Source: Pseudocitrobacter sp913778145
GTDB taxonomy: Bacteria; Pseudomonadota; Gammaproteobacteria; Enterobacterales; Enterobacteriaceae
Direction of reading: 5' to 3'
Assembly: GCA_035726825.1 (NCBI GenBank)
Contig: JALNTX010000013.1
Span: 1 to 64,000 of the forward strand
DNA length: 64,000 bases
In this document: positions 43,464-53,751 of the stretch, one piece after another
Numbering within the stretch: the first letter of the stretch is position 1
Layout: each line of letters starts with the position of its first letter
The notes under the pieces: model-generated
What the model was told of the DNA's origin: nothing
Databases searched by the model: none
What the model saw: the letters and a program-made list of their open reading frames with translations, nothing else
Position numbers and translations under genes: made by a program

Positions 43464-45758
43464 TCAAAGTGCCTGGGTAAAGGTTCGGGAGATCACGTCC
43501 TGCTGCTGCTCACGCGTCAGCGCATTAAAGCGCACCGCGTAGCCCGAGACGCGAATGGTTAAGTTCGGGTAGTTTTCCGGATGCGCGATGGCATCCAGCA
43601 GCATGTCGCGGTTCATCACGTTGACGTTAAGATGCTGGCCGCCCTCTATCGACGCTTCATGATGGAAGTAACCATCGAGCAGGCCGACGAGGTTGGTTTT
43701 ACGCACCGTATCCTCTTTGCCGAGCGCTGCCGGAACAATCGAGAAGGTGTAGGAAATCCCGTCTTTGGCATAGGTAAACGGCAGCTTCGCCACCGACGTC
43801 AGCGAGGCAACCGCGCCTTTGCGATCGCGCCCGTGCATCGGGTTGGCACCCGGCGCAAACGGCGTGCCCGCGCGGCGACCGTCCGGAGTATTGCCGGTTT
43901 TCTGGCCATACACCACGTTCGAGGTGATGGTCAGAATCGACTGGGTCGGCACGGCGTTACGGTAGGTTGGCAGCACTTTGATTTTCTTCATAAAGCGCTC
44001 AACCAGGTCGCAGGCGATGCTATCAACACGTTCATCATTGTTGCCGTATTGCGGATAGTCGCCCTCGATTTCAAAATCAACCGCCAGTCCGTTTTCATCA
44101 CGGATCGGTTTCACGCGAGCGTATTTGATAGCCGACAGAGAATCAGCCGCCACCGACAACCCGGCCATACCGCAGGCCATGGTGCGATAGACATCACGGT
44201 CGTGCAGCGCCATCAGCGACGCTTCGTAGCTGTATTTGTCATGCATGTAGTGAATGACATTCAGCGCGCTGATGTACTGCACCGCCAGCCAGTCCATAAA
44301 GTGGTCGAGGCTTTCCATAACGGTGTCGTAATCCAGCACGTCATCCATCAGCGGCGCGGTTTTCGGCCCGACCTGGATTTTCAGCTTCTCATCCACCCCA
44401 CCGTTAATGGCGTACAGCAGCGTCTTAGCGAGGTTAGCGCGCGCACCGAAGAACTGCATCTGCTTGCCGATAACCATCGGGCTGACGCAGCAGGCGATAG
44501 CGTAGTCATCGCTGTCAAAGTCTGCGCGCATCAGGTCATCGTTTTCATATTGCAGCGATGAGGTGACGATAGAGACTTGTGCTGCGTACTGCTTGAACGC
44601 TTTCGGCAGGGCTTCCGACCACAGTATGGTCAGGTTAGGCTCCGGCGCCGGGCCCATCGTGTGCAGGGTATGCAGATAACGGAATGAGTTCTTGCTCACC
44701 AGCGTGCGGCCATCCAGCCCCATCCCGCCGATCACTTCCGTCGCCCAAATCGGGTCGCCGGAGAAGAGCGTGTCGAATTCCGGGGTTCGCAGGAAGCGCA
44801 CCATGCGGATCTTCATAATGAAGTGGTCGATCAGCTCCTGCGCCTGCTGTTCCGTTAACTCGCCCGCCTGCATATCGCGCTCGATGTAAATATCGAGGAA
44901 GGTGGCCGTGCGGCCCAGCGACATCGCGCCGCCGTTCTGCGATTTCACCGCCGCCAGGTAGGCGAAATAGAGCCACTGCACCGCTTCCTGCGCATTACGC
45001 GCCGGGCGCGAGATATCGCAACCGTACTTCGCCGCCATCTCCTGCATTTGCAGCAGCGCGCGGCGATGTTCGGCCAGCTCTTCCCGCAGGCGAATGGTGG
45101 CTTCCAGGCTCTCGCCCCACTCCAGTTTGTTCTGTAAGTCCGCAAATTGCAGCTCGCGTTCGCGCACCAGATAACGGATGCCATACAGCGCCACGCGGCG
45201 GTAATCGCCGATAATGCGCCCGCGCCCGTAACCATCCGGCAGGCCGGTCAGCACACCCGATTTGCGACAGCGCAGCATATCCGGTGAGTAGGCATCAAAT
45301 ACGCCCTGGTTATGGGTTTTACGCAGCGACGTGAACTGGTACTCAAAATCGGCATCCATTTCGCGGCCATAGGCCTCGAAAGAGCTTTTGATCATATTGA
45401 TGCCGCCGAACGGATGCAGCGCGCGTTTAAGCGGTTTATCCGTTTGCAGGCCGACAATTTTTTCCAGATCCTTTTCGATATAACCTGCATCGTGCGCGGT
45501 AATGGTGGTCGCGATATTGGTGTCAAAATCGACCGGGGCGTGAGTGGCATTCTCGGTACGAATGCCTTCCATCACTTTTTCCCACAGGGCGGTTGTTGCC
45601 GACGTCGCTTCCGCGAGGAAAGACTCGTCGCCTTCATACGGCGTGTAGTTCTGCTGAATAAATTCGCGAACGTTAATTTCATTCTGCCATTCGCTACCCT
45701 TAAAACCGCGCCATGCATCGGCAAAATGCATATCGTTAAGATCGATATTTACCTTCAT
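43464..45758 (-). CDS. tdcE: Keto-acid formate acetyltransferase TdcE
   Basis: A 764-residue glycyl-radical enzyme related to pyruvate formate-lyase. It cleaves 2-ketobutyrate (and pyruvate) with CoA to propionyl-CoA and formate under anaerobic conditions. The active-site Cys pair is in AIACCVSPM, and the radical glycine is in the C-terminal RVSGYAVRF. Activation requires PflA encoded elsewhere. Length equals E. coli TdcE. It follows tdcD after 33 bases. Confidence 0.96.
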   Translation of the reverse strand: MKVNIDLNDMHFADAWRGFKGSEWQNEINVREFIQQNYTPYEGDESFLAEATSATTALWEKVMEGIRTENATHAPVDFDTNIATTITAHDAGYIEKDLEKIVGLQTDKPLKRALHPFGGINMIKSSFEAYGREMDADFEYQFTSLRKTHNQGVFDAYSPDMLRCRKSGVLTGLPDGYGRGRIIGDYRRVALYGIRYLVRERELQFADLQNKLEWGESLEATIRLREELAEHRRALLQMQEMAAKYGCDISRPARNAQEAVQWLYFAYLAAVKSQNGGAMSLGRTATFLDIYIERDMQAGELTEQQAQELIDHFIMKIRMVRFLRTPEFDTLFSGDPIWATEVIGGMGLDGRTLVSKNSFRYLHTLHTMGPAPEPNLTILWSEALPKAFKQYAAQVSIVTSSLQYENDDLMRADFDSDDYAIACCVSPMVIGKQMQFFGARANLAKTLLYAINGGVDEKLKIQVGPKTAPLMDDVLDYDTVMESLDHFMDWLAVQYISALNVIHYMHDKYSYEASLMALHDRDVYRTMACGMAGLSVAADSLSAIKYARVKPIRDENGLAVDFEIEGDYPQYGNNDERVDSIACDLVERFMKKIKVLPTYRNAVPTQSILTITSNVVYGQKTGNTPDGRRAGTPFAPGANPMHGRDRKGAVASLTSVAKLPFTYAKDGISYTFSIVPAALGKEDTVRKTNLVGLLDGYFHHEASIEGGQHLNVNVMNRDMLLDAIAHPENYPNLTIRVSGYAVRFNALTREQQQDVISRTFTQAL

Positions 45759-45791
45759 GAAACTCTTCTCTCAATTTTAAAAGCGATTAAC

Positions 45792-47000
45792 TCAGGCGTA
45801 TTCCGCTACCGTATTAATATTTCCTAAACGGATAGCGTCCAGCGCAATCATTTTTTCTTCATTGGTCGGAATAACGGCACAGACGACACTGGAACGTTCG
45901 TCAGAAATAATACGTTCGCCGCAGGAATTAGGTTGATTGTTCATTTCGCAACTTATTGCCACACCGAATACGCGTAAATGCTCCATCACCATTTGGCGGA
46001 TAAGTACTGAATTCTCACCAATACCGCCGGTAAAAATAATACCGTCCAGCCGGGTCAGCGATGCCGCATGCCCGGCAATATGCCGCGCAATGCGATGGAC
46101 AAAGGTTTTGACAGCCAGCTGCGCGCGCTCATGCCCTTCGTGCCACGCTTTTTCCAGGGTACGCAGGTCTGATGACAATCCAGAAATACCCAGCAGGCCA
46201 GACTCTTTATTGACGATGCGCTCAAGGTCGCTCATCGTCTGGTTGGTCTGGCTGGCAATCCACGCCATCGCGCCAAAATCGACGTCGCCACAGCGAGTGC
46301 CCATCATCAGGCCTTCCAGCGGCGTCATGCCCATCGACGTATCCACGCTCTGCCCGTTGTGTACCGCGCAAATCGATGCCCCATTGCCCAGGTGTGCAAT
46401 CACCAGCCCGGAATCGGCTTCCTGTAACCCCAGCAGGTCATACGCCTGTTTTGCGACATAACGATGAGAAGTGCCATGGAAACCGTAGCGGCGCACGCCC
46501 AGCTCTTCGGTATATTTCCATGGCAAACCATAGAGATACGCCTCTGGCGGCAGCGTCTGGTGGAAGCTGGTGTCAAACACCGCGACCTGCTGAACGCCCG
46601 GGAAAAGCTGACGGGCGGATTCAATCCCACTCAGATTGGCGTAGTTATGCAACGGCGCCAGCGGCGAAACTTTACGGATACTGTCAATCACTGCGTCAGT
46701 AATTAAAACAGACTGGGTAAAGATATCGCCGCCGTGGGCGATGCGGTGGCCAATTAAGGCCACGCTATCCATTAAATCGCGTTTTTCAAGCTCAAAAGAG
46801 ATAGCGCTTAATGCTGCTTCATAAGTGGGTTGGGACAGCGGCGAAATATCGCCGCCGTTGACCGTTAAACCCGCCTGCTCAGTATTAATACCTTCCGCGA
46901 TACCCGCCAGTAATACATCACAGGTATCAACATCCAGTACTGAAAATTTAATAGACGATGAACCGCTATTAATAACCAATACAACCGGGAACTCATTCAT
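45792..47000 (-). CDS. tdcD: Propionate kinase TdcD
   Basis: A 402-residue acetate/propionate kinase of the ASKHA fold. It makes ATP from propionyl phosphate in anaerobic threonine breakdown. Family motifs are VLVINSGSSSIKFSV (residues 6-20), VFDTSFHQTLP, RYGFHGTSHRYV and the IIFTGGIGENS segment. It lies between tdcC and tdcE on the same strand. Confidence 0.95.
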   Translation of the reverse strand: MNEFPVVLVINSGSSSIKFSVLDVDTCDVLLAGIAEGINTEQAGLTVNGGDISPLSQPTYEAALSAISFELEKRDLMDSVALIGHRIAHGGDIFTQSVLITDAVIDSIRKVSPLAPLHNYANLSGIESARQLFPGVQQVAVFDTSFHQTLPPEAYLYGLPWKYTEELGVRRYGFHGTSHRYVAKQAYDLLGLQEADSGLVIAHLGNGASICAVHNGQSVDTSMGMTPLEGLMMGTRCGDVDFGAMAWIASQTNQTMSDLERIVNKESGLLGISGLSSDLRTLEKAWHEGHERAQLAVKTFVHRIARHIAGHAASLTRLDGIIFTGGIGENSVLIRQMVMEHLRVFGVAISCEMNNQPNSCGERIISDERSSVVCAVIPTNEEKMIALDAIRLGNINTVAEYA

Positions 47001-47031
47001 ATTACGACTCCGCTCATCCTGAGCATGTTAA

Positions 47032-48363
47032 TTAAAACAGTTTGTAGACGATGTTCAGAATGGTCAGCAGACCAATCGCGGTAACGAAGACGTTATCCAA
47101 CTTGCCACGGTATTTCGCCAGCGACGGCGCTTTACGGATGGCATACATCGGCAGCAGGCAGAGCAGAGAAGCGATAATCGGCGCACCCATGGCTTCAATC
47201 AGGTCCAGGATGTTCGGGTTGGCGTAGGCCACCACCCAGGTGGAACCCATGATGAAGATCATGCTGATGGTATTCAGTTTGCCAGTGGAGACTTTGGTTT
47301 TATCGCCTTTGTAGCCGAACTTCAGCACCAGGCCATTCAGCCCTTCCAGCGTGCCCAGGTAGTGTCCGAAGAAGGATTTGAAGATAGCAACCAGCGCGAT
47401 GATGGAAGCACCATACTCAAGCGTGGTGGCAAACGTCGATTTCTGACCCGCCATTGAGGAGAAGTGGTTCGCCAGATAAGACAGCACCGGAATGTTCTGC
47501 GCTTTCGCTTCCGCCATGTTTGCCGGAGAGAGCGTAAACAGGCAGCTGAAGGCGAAGAACATCACCACCGCCACCATCAGCATACTGGCGCGGGAGATAA
47601 TTTTAGAACACTTACGCTCGGTGAAATCACGGCCAAATTCGCCTTCGTACTCTTCACGCTTGGAGACCACAAAGGAAGAGACAATTGGTGAGAAGTTGAA
47701 GGAGAACACCATGATGGAAATCCCCAGCCACACGGTGACCAGAATGCCATCGTGACCGGTCAGGGAGATATCGCTCAGACTGACCTGATCAATCACCGCC
47801 GAGTTCCAGTAAGGGATCAGAGAGAGCGAAATCAGCACCAGGCTCGCGATGAACGGGAACACCAGGAAGCTCATCACTTTCACCATCAGATCTTTACCGA
47901 AGTAGATGACAAACGCCATCAACAACAGCAGGAAGAGCGCCACCAGGCCACGGTTTAACGCGGGCATCTGGAGCTGGTTTTCCCAGAAGGTCATAAAGGT
48001 GTTGGTAATGGTCACGCCGTAAATCCACAGCAGCGGGCAGATAGCAAAGAAGTACAGGAAGGTGATGACCACCCCGCCGGTTTTACCAAAGTGCTCTTCT
48101 ACCGTTTCGGTGATATTTCCGGAAGGATTCGAACCGGAAAGACACAGTCGCGCCAGCGCGCGGTGGCAATAAAAGGCAATGGGGTAAGCCAATAACAGCA
48201 TTAATAATATTGGGATCAGGCCGCCATAGCCCGCGCGAATTGGGAAGAATAAAACCCCGGCACCAATCGCTGTACCGAATAAACCCAACGTCCATGTGGT
48301 ATCCGATTTACGCCAGGAGGCTTCTTTAGAATGGCTTACATTAATACTTTCTGTCGTACTCAT
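47032..48363 (-). CDS. tdcC: Threonine/serine:H+ symporter TdcC
   Basis: A 443-residue inner membrane transporter with 11 membrane segments of the hydroxy/aromatic amino acid permease family. It brings in threonine and serine during anaerobic growth. TTWTLGLFGTAIGAGVLFFPI forms the first helix with the family's GxGxLF-type kink, and charged NPSGNITETVEEHFGKTGG follows helix 3. The start at 48363 gives the E. coli length. It lies 93 bases after tdcB. Confidence 0.95.
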   Translation of the reverse strand: MSTTESINVSHSKEASWRKSDTTWTLGLFGTAIGAGVLFFPIRAGYGGLIPILLMLLLAYPIAFYCHRALARLCLSGSNPSGNITETVEEHFGKTGGVVITFLYFFAICPLLWIYGVTITNTFMTFWENQLQMPALNRGLVALFLLLLMAFVIYFGKDLMVKVMSFLVFPFIASLVLISLSLIPYWNSAVIDQVSLSDISLTGHDGILVTVWLGISIMVFSFNFSPIVSSFVVSKREEYEGEFGRDFTERKCSKIISRASMLMVAVVMFFAFSCLFTLSPANMAEAKAQNIPVLSYLANHFSSMAGQKSTFATTLEYGASIIALVAIFKSFFGHYLGTLEGLNGLVLKFGYKGDKTKVSTGKLNTISMIFIMGSTWVVAYANPNILDLIEAMGAPIIASLLCLLPMYAIRKAPSLAKYRGKLDNVFVTAIGLLTILNIVYKLF

Positions 48364-48456
48364 ATCTTATCCTTTGATTAAAGTACCCGTCATTCTTTAA
48401 ATACCAGGCCAGCGCCGTTATATGCGTGGCCCGTAAATAATGATCAGGAAAATGGA

Positions 48457-49446
48457 TTAAGCACCAACATACCCTGTAATTTGGGAAACACGAGAAAGGT
48501 CGATATTCCCGCCTGAAATAATACTTACGGTTTTACGGCCACGAATATAATCATCGAGCTTGCCGCTTAAGAGTGCCGCCGACGCTAATGCGCCCGCGCC
48601 TTCGGTTACCACTTTATTACGCTGAATTAAGGCAATCATGCTGTCACGAATTTCGTCTTCGGTGACCAGAACAATATCGTCAACCAGCTCACGCACAATT
48701 TCAAAGGTCAGGTTGCCCGGACGCGCAACGTCGCAGCCGTCAGCCAGCGTCGTGCAGGTGCGGTGATTGGTGATTTCACCGGCATAGAACGATGCCGCCA
48801 TCCCGTGCACGTTTTCAGACTGCACGCCGATGATTTTGATTGTCGGGTTAATGGATTTGATCGCCGTGGCGATCCCGGCAATCAGGCCGCCGCCGCCAAT
48901 CGGTACGATGACATTGTCGACATCATAGAGGTCTTCAAGGATTTCCAGGCCGATAGTACCCTGCCCGGCAATTACCAGCGCATCGTCGTAAGGAGGAATA
49001 AAGATGCGGCCTTCCGTTTCAACGATTTCGCTCACTTTAGCAATCGTGTCATTGAAGTTATCGCCGTGAAGAATCACCTCGGCAGAGTAGTCCTGCGTCG
49101 CCGCAACTTTCGATTTTGGCGCGCCTTTTGGCATCACCACTTTGCCGTCAATCCCGAGCATTGCGCAGGAAAGAGAGACGCCCTGCGCATGGTTGCCCGC
49201 TGAACAGGCAACCACGCCTTTACGGCGTTCAGCTTCCGTTAATGCGCTCAGTTTGTTAAATGCGCCACGAATTTTAAAGGAGCCGGTACGCTGCATGTTT
49301 TCAAACTTTAGAAATATTTCGCCTTTGCAGCGTTCGCTAAGATAATTGGAGCGCGGCATCCCGGTTTTATAAATTTTACCGGCCAGTCTTTTCTTTGCGG
49401 TTTGAATATCGTCCAGGGTTACAGGCAGATCGTAGGTAATATGCAT
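48457..49446 (-). CDS. tdcB: Catabolic threonine dehydratase TdcB
   Basis: A 329-residue PLP enzyme that deaminates threonine to 2-ketobutyrate; AMP activates the E. coli enzyme. The cofactor lysine is in TGSFKIRGAFNKL (near residue 58), the phosphate-binding loop is VPIGGGGLIAG and the C-terminal SGGNIDLSR closes the fold. It has no ACT regulatory domain, unlike IlvA. Two adjacent ATGs exist; the second (49446) matches the E. coli N-terminus MHITYDLP. Confidence 0.95.
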   Translation of the reverse strand: MHITYDLPVTLDDIQTAKKRLAGKIYKTGMPRSNYLSERCKGEIFLKFENMQRTGSFKIRGAFNKLSALTEAERRKGVVACSAGNHAQGVSLSCAMLGIDGKVVMPKGAPKSKVAATQDYSAEVILHGDNFNDTIAKVSEIVETEGRIFIPPYDDALVIAGQGTIGLEILEDLYDVDNVIVPIGGGGLIAGIATAIKSINPTIKIIGVQSENVHGMAASFYAGEITNHRTCTTLADGCDVARPGNLTFEIVRELVDDIVLVTEDEIRDSMIALIQRNKVVTEGAGALASAALLSGKLDDYIRGRKTVSIISGGNIDLSRVSQITGYVGA

Positions 49447-49557
49447 CATATCCTCTTATCAGAATTATTTTCTGATGTTTAGACAAAATCAGGGTGTCAG
49501 AGTATTTAATGACTCTGGGTTTCGTTTACGTTATTAGCTGTTTGAATAAACAGGCTG

Positions 49558-50481
49558 TTAATTCATTTCTGCCTTCCCGGCCTTCGACGAATATTCCTTC
49601 GCCAAATCAACCAATACTGAGGCAGATTTTTTAATTCGATAATTTTTAGACCACACTGCTGCATAGCGCGCTACCGGTAATACATCTTCAACCTTCAGCG
49701 TAATAAATTGTTTAGAGCCAAACGGCGCAATCATATCTCTTGGGATCACCGTCAGGAACCCGGCGTTCAACACCAGGTTGTAAATAGTGACGACGGAATC
49801 GGTTTTTACAATATTTTCACTGCTGATGTGATGAAGATGGAGGGTGGTGAGAAGTTCTTTGTAGTAACCCATATCCGTTTGCGGTAAAACCCACTGCTCG
49901 TTCGAGAGCGATTCCAGCGTGACCGTTGACGTATACGTTCGCGATTTCGATGCGACAACGACAAATTCAGACTCGAACAGCGGCTCTACCTGCAAATCCT
50001 GGAGCTGCATTTCATCACTTAATGTGCCAATGGCAAAATCTAAGCGGCCATCACGCAGGGCCGGTAAAAACGACGAGAGCTGCGCTTCAAACATGGTGAC
50101 CTGCGCCGCCGGAAAGACCGTTTTAAAGGTTTTAATCATCTCGGGTAAGAAGGTAAAACCGATAAGCGATGGGTAGCCAAACGACACGTCAACCACGCTG
50201 TTGCAGCTCAGGCTGTTCATCTCGTTGACCATGTTTTTCATTTCACGGGTGATGGATTCGGAGTAGCTCAGCAGCACCTGACCTGCGCTGGTCAGCGTGA
50301 CGCCGGTATTTTTACGCACCATCAGTTCGATACCAAAGTTAGACTCAATGTCGTTGATAATTTTACTGACCGCCGGCTGGGTAAGCCCAAGCTGCTTAGC
50401 AGCTGAGCCAAAAGAACCACTTCTAATGACTTCCTGAAACACCACAAGCTGTTGTGTTTTTGGCAGAAGAACATTATCCAT
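49558..50481 (-). CDS. tdcA: LysR-family activator of the tdc operon, TdcA
   Basis: A 307-residue LysR-type activator. The N-terminal helix-turn-helix (TQQLVVFQEVIRSGSFGSAAKQLGLTQPAVSKIINDIE, about residues 9-46) is nearly that of E. coli TdcA, followed by the effector domain. It is the first gene of the operon it activates under low oxygen. The ATG at 50481 after GGGGGAAAG matches the family start; an ATG at 50505 would add eight residues. The C-terminus is a few residues shorter than in E. coli. Confidence 0.94.
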   Translation of the reverse strand: MDNVLLPKTQQLVVFQEVIRSGSFGSAAKQLGLTQPAVSKIINDIESNFGIELMVRKNTGVTLTSAGQVLLSYSESITREMKNMVNEMNSLSCNSVVDVSFGYPSLIGFTFLPEMIKTFKTVFPAAQVTMFEAQLSSFLPALRDGRLDFAIGTLSDEMQLQDLQVEPLFESEFVVVASKSRTYTSTVTLESLSNEQWVLPQTDMGYYKELLTTLHLHHISSENIVKTDSVVTIYNLVLNAGFLTVIPRDMIAPFGSKQFITLKVEDVLPVARYAAVWSKNYRIKKSASVLVDLAKEYSSKAGKAEMN

Positions 50482-51137
50482 TTTTCTTTCCCCCTTTATT
50501 TCCATTTGGCGAGAGGGATTCTAATAAATATAAGAGAGTAAGATGTGTGCTATCACTCACAATTTACCTTAACCCCCTATAAATGTAGATCACAAAACAC
50601 ATAAAAACACTTATATATCAAATACTTAATATTATTGATAAGTGACTTTAGACTGATTTTTATCAACAAAAATAAGGCGTATAACTTTATTTTATGGCGA
50701 TAAAAAATACACTTTAAACCATATAAAAAACACAATATAAAGATCACCTTTCAACCAATTTCGGCCTATTTTTTATCCTAACGTGCGCATTAATATTCTT
50801 TTTAATTTATAAAATAAACTGGTAGAAAAGTCTGTAATGAGAGAATTTCTTCGTACAGCGTCACAGATATCCAGAACAAATATACATTCACGTTAATATG
50901 TTTAGATCACTTTTATTAACATGAAAGAAACCAATCGGCAACATAACAAAAAATCCAAAACCCTGTTTTTATTTTGTTTTGCGGGCAAATAGAGAGCAAT
51001 AAAGCATTAAAGACAGCATAAAAAACCGCTAAAATTTATCAGATCAGTATTTTGTGCATCGTGTCGCAATTTTGCAAAATGGCTGGCCTGGACGCAGGAA
51101 GACAGCGAGGAAAGGGGGTAGATGAAGACAGAAAAGC
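50482..51137. promoter_or_regulatory. tdc promoter region with CRP site; AT-rich, no tdcR seen
   Basis: TGTGC-TATCAC-TCACA at 50546-50561 matches the CRP consensus with one core change and lies about 65 bases upstream of tdcA. A further half site is in GTAGATCACA (50585-50594). The region from 50580 to 51060 is strongly AT-rich and probably holds the TdcA and IHF sites known from E. coli. No frame resembling the E. coli activator gene tdcR was found on the plus strand. Confidence 0.65.
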
Positions 51138-51163
51138 AAAAACCCGCCGAAGCGGGTTTTTGC
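51138..51163 (-). terminator. Terminator of rnpB
   Basis: AAAACCCGC and GCGGGTTTT pair around CGAA, with a T-run on the minus strand. It lies just past the mature 3' end of the RNase P RNA. Confidence 0.88.
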
Positions 51164-51170
51164 CTGAAAA

Positions 51171-51551
<381 letters not shown>

Positions 51552-51583
51552 GGCGCGAAGTATAGAGGGTTTGCGCGCCCTTG

Positions 51584-52729
51584 TCACCCCGCGCTGCGCA
51601 TTCCGACCGCCAGAGTGGCCGCAATGTTGCGCGAAGCGCGGTAAATGTTGTCGAATGCACCGCGAAATGCCTCTTCCAGCGTGCCGATACTGGTCAGCAC
51701 GCTAAACACCGCGTCAATCCCATATTGATGCACCACGCCCACATCGCGCGTCAGGCTGCCCGCGATGCCAATCACCGGTTTATGATACTTTTTCGCCACG
51801 CTCGCCACGCCAACCGGCACTTTGCCGTGAATACTTTGGCTGTCGATACGCCCTTCTCCTGTGACCACCAGCGTGCAATCGTGAATATGTTCTTCCAGGT
51901 TCAGCGCCGTGGTGACAATCTCAATGCCGCTTTTCAGCTCAGCCCCGAGAAACGCCATCAGCGCCGCGCCCATTCCGCCTGCCGCGCCCGCGCCGGGCAC
52001 CGCTTTAACGTCCACGCGCAGCGATGTCTTAATGACATCGGCATAGTGCGACAGGTTGTTATCGAGTTCACGGATCATTGCTTCGTCAGCCCCTTTCTGC
52101 GGGCCAAAAATGCGGGATGCGCCGTTATCGCCGATCAACGGGTTGGTGACGTCGCAGGCGACGCGAATAGTGCAATGTTGAATGCGGGGATCGAGGCCGG
52201 AAACATCAATGGCATTCAGGCTGTCGAGGCTACCGCCGCCAAAACCAATCTCAGTACCGTTGGCATCCTGAAGTTTTGCGCCCAGCGCCTGGACCATGCC
52301 TGCACCGCCGTCATTGGTGGCGCTACCGCCAATGCCGATAATAATGTTCGTTGCGCCGCTTTCCAGCGCTTGCAGGATAAGCTCACCGGTGCCGCGAGAG
52401 GTCGTCACCAGTGGATTGCGCCTTTCCGGAGGAACCAACGCCAGCCCGCTGGCCGCCGCCATTTCGATAAACGCGGTTTTACCGTCGCCAGACATTCCCC
52501 AGCTGGCATTCACCTTTTCGCCCAAAGGCCCGGTGACCCACGCATGATGTTCAGTGCCCTGCGTGGCAGCAATCATCGCTTCAACCGTTCCTTCGCCGCC
52601 GTCAGCAACCGGAACAGAAACATACTGCGCATCAGGAAAGATTTCCCGAAATCCTTTTTCTATCGCCTGAGCTACCTCAGTGGCAGAAAGGCTTTCTTTG
52701 TAAGAGTCTGGGGCGATTACGATTTTCAT
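51584..52729 (-). CDS. garK: Glycerate 2-kinase GarK
   Basis: A 381-residue class II glycerate kinase that phosphorylates D-glycerate to 2-phosphoglycerate, the last step of galactarate/glucarate breakdown. It begins MKIVIAPDSYKESLSA; family motifs include VADGGEGTVEAM, GIGGSATNDGGAGM, VACDVTNPLIG and VVTGEGRIDSQS. The start at 52729 matches E. coli GarK; 48 extra upstream codons run through the REP element and are not coding. It is the fourth gene of garPLRK and ends 33 bases before rnpB. Confidence 0.95.
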   Translation of the reverse strand: MKIVIAPDSYKESLSATEVAQAIEKGFREIFPDAQYVSVPVADGGEGTVEAMIAATQGTEHHAWVTGPLGEKVNASWGMSGDGKTAFIEMAAASGLALVPPERRNPLVTTSRGTGELILQALESGATNIIIGIGGSATNDGGAGMVQALGAKLQDANGTEIGFGGGSLDSLNAIDVSGLDPRIQHCTIRVACDVTNPLIGDNGASRIFGPQKGADEAMIRELDNNLSHYADVIKTSLRVDVKAVPGAGAAGGMGAALMAFLGAELKSGIEIVTTALNLEEHIHDCTLVVTGEGRIDSQSIHGKVPVGVASVAKKYHKPVIGIAGSLTRDVGVVHQYGIDAVFSVLTSIGTLEEAFRGAFDNIYRASRNIAATLAVGMRSAG

Positions 52730-52753
52730 AGTGATAGCCTGTTGCTGCACAAC

Positions 52754-52821
52754 GCCGGATGGCGTTTCACTTATCCGGCCTACTGTTGTCTGTAGGCCCG
52801 GTAAGCTAAGCGCCACCGGGC
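52754..52821. repeat. REP pair between garR and garK
   Basis: GCCGGATGGCGTTTCACTTATCC and its inverted partner (TGTAGGCCCGGTAAGC ... GCGCCACCGGGC) flank a short linker. It lies within the gar operon and may slow mRNA decay between garR and garK. Confidence 0.85.
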
Positions 52822-52830
52822 ACAACGTCC

Positions 52831-53721
52831 TTAGCGAGTGACTTCCACCTTCGCCAGTTTTTCGTAGTAGCACGCCAGGGCGCTATGGTCCGCCGTTCCC
52901 AGGCCATCCGCACGCAGCGCCTGCATCATTTCCATGACCGCAGCGGTAAGCGGCAGCTGTGCACCTACGCCGTGAGACGTGTCCAGCGCGTTCGCCAGGT
53001 CTTTGATGTGCAAGTCGATACGGAAGCCAGGCTTGAAGTTTCTGTCCATGACCATTGGCGCTTTAGCTTCCAGCACCGTGCTGCCCGCCAGGCCACCGCG
53101 AATCGCCTGGAACACCAGATCCGGGTTAACGCCCGCTTTGGTTGCCAGCGTCAACGCTTCGGACATCGCCGCGATGTTCAGCGCAACGATCACCTGGTTT
53201 GCCAGCTTGGTGACGTTACCCGCGCCGATTTCGCCGGTATGCACCACGGAGCCTGCCATCGCTTTCATCAGGTCGTAGTATTTGTCGAAAATCGCTTTGT
53301 CGCCGCCGACCATGACGGAGAGCGTGCCGTCGATGGCTTTCGGTTCACCGCCGCTGACCGGCGCATCCAGCATATCCACACCTTTGGCTTTCAACGCGTC
53401 GCTAATTTCGCGGCTCGCCAGCGGCGCAATAGAACTCATGTCGATAAGAACCGTGCCCGGCTTCGCGCCTTCGATAATTCCGCCCTCACCCAGCGCAACC
53501 TCTTTCACGTGCGGGGAGTTTGGCAGCATGGTGATTATCACATCGCACTGTTCGGCAATGGCTTTGGCGGTAGTCGCGGTTTCAGCGCCAAGGGCGATAA
53601 GTTCGGCAATCACTTCCGGGTTACGGTCGGAAACCACCAGCGAGTAACCGGCTTTAATGAGGTTTTTACTCATTGGTTTACCCATGATGCCCAGGCCAAT
53701 AAAACCAACTTTCATCGTCAT
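52831..53721 (-). CDS. garR: Tartronate semialdehyde reductase GarR
   Basis: A 296-residue beta-hydroxyacid dehydrogenase that reduces tartronate semialdehyde to D-glycerate with NADH. The Rossmann motif KVGFIGLGIMGKPMSKNL is at the N-terminus, the substrate-binding DAPVSGGEPKA is near residue 119 and the catalytic lysine is in GNVTKLANQVIVA (near 172). It is third in garPLRK, 30 bases after garL. Confidence 0.96.
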   Translation of the reverse strand: MTMKVGFIGLGIMGKPMSKNLIKAGYSLVVSDRNPEVIAELIALGAETATTAKAIAEQCDVIITMLPNSPHVKEVALGEGGIIEGAKPGTVLIDMSSIAPLASREISDALKAKGVDMLDAPVSGGEPKAIDGTLSVMVGGDKAIFDKYYDLMKAMAGSVVHTGEIGAGNVTKLANQVIVALNIAAMSEALTLATKAGVNPDLVFQAIRGGLAGSTVLEAKAPMVMDRNFKPGFRIDLHIKDLANALDTSHGVGAQLPLTAAVMEMMQALRADGLGTADHSALACYYEKLAKVEVTR

Positions 53722-53751
53722 AATTGTGTCTCTCTCTTGTTGCGGTGGTGG

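Noticed and set aside
43581..44561. A 326-residue plus-strand frame opposite tdcE
   Set aside because: Shadow of a conserved glycyl-radical enzyme gene; no ribosome binding site or homology.
51581..52795. A 404-residue plus-strand frame
   Set aside because: It is the exact antisense of garK, which has all family motifs; long antisense frames are common in this GC-biased coding DNA.
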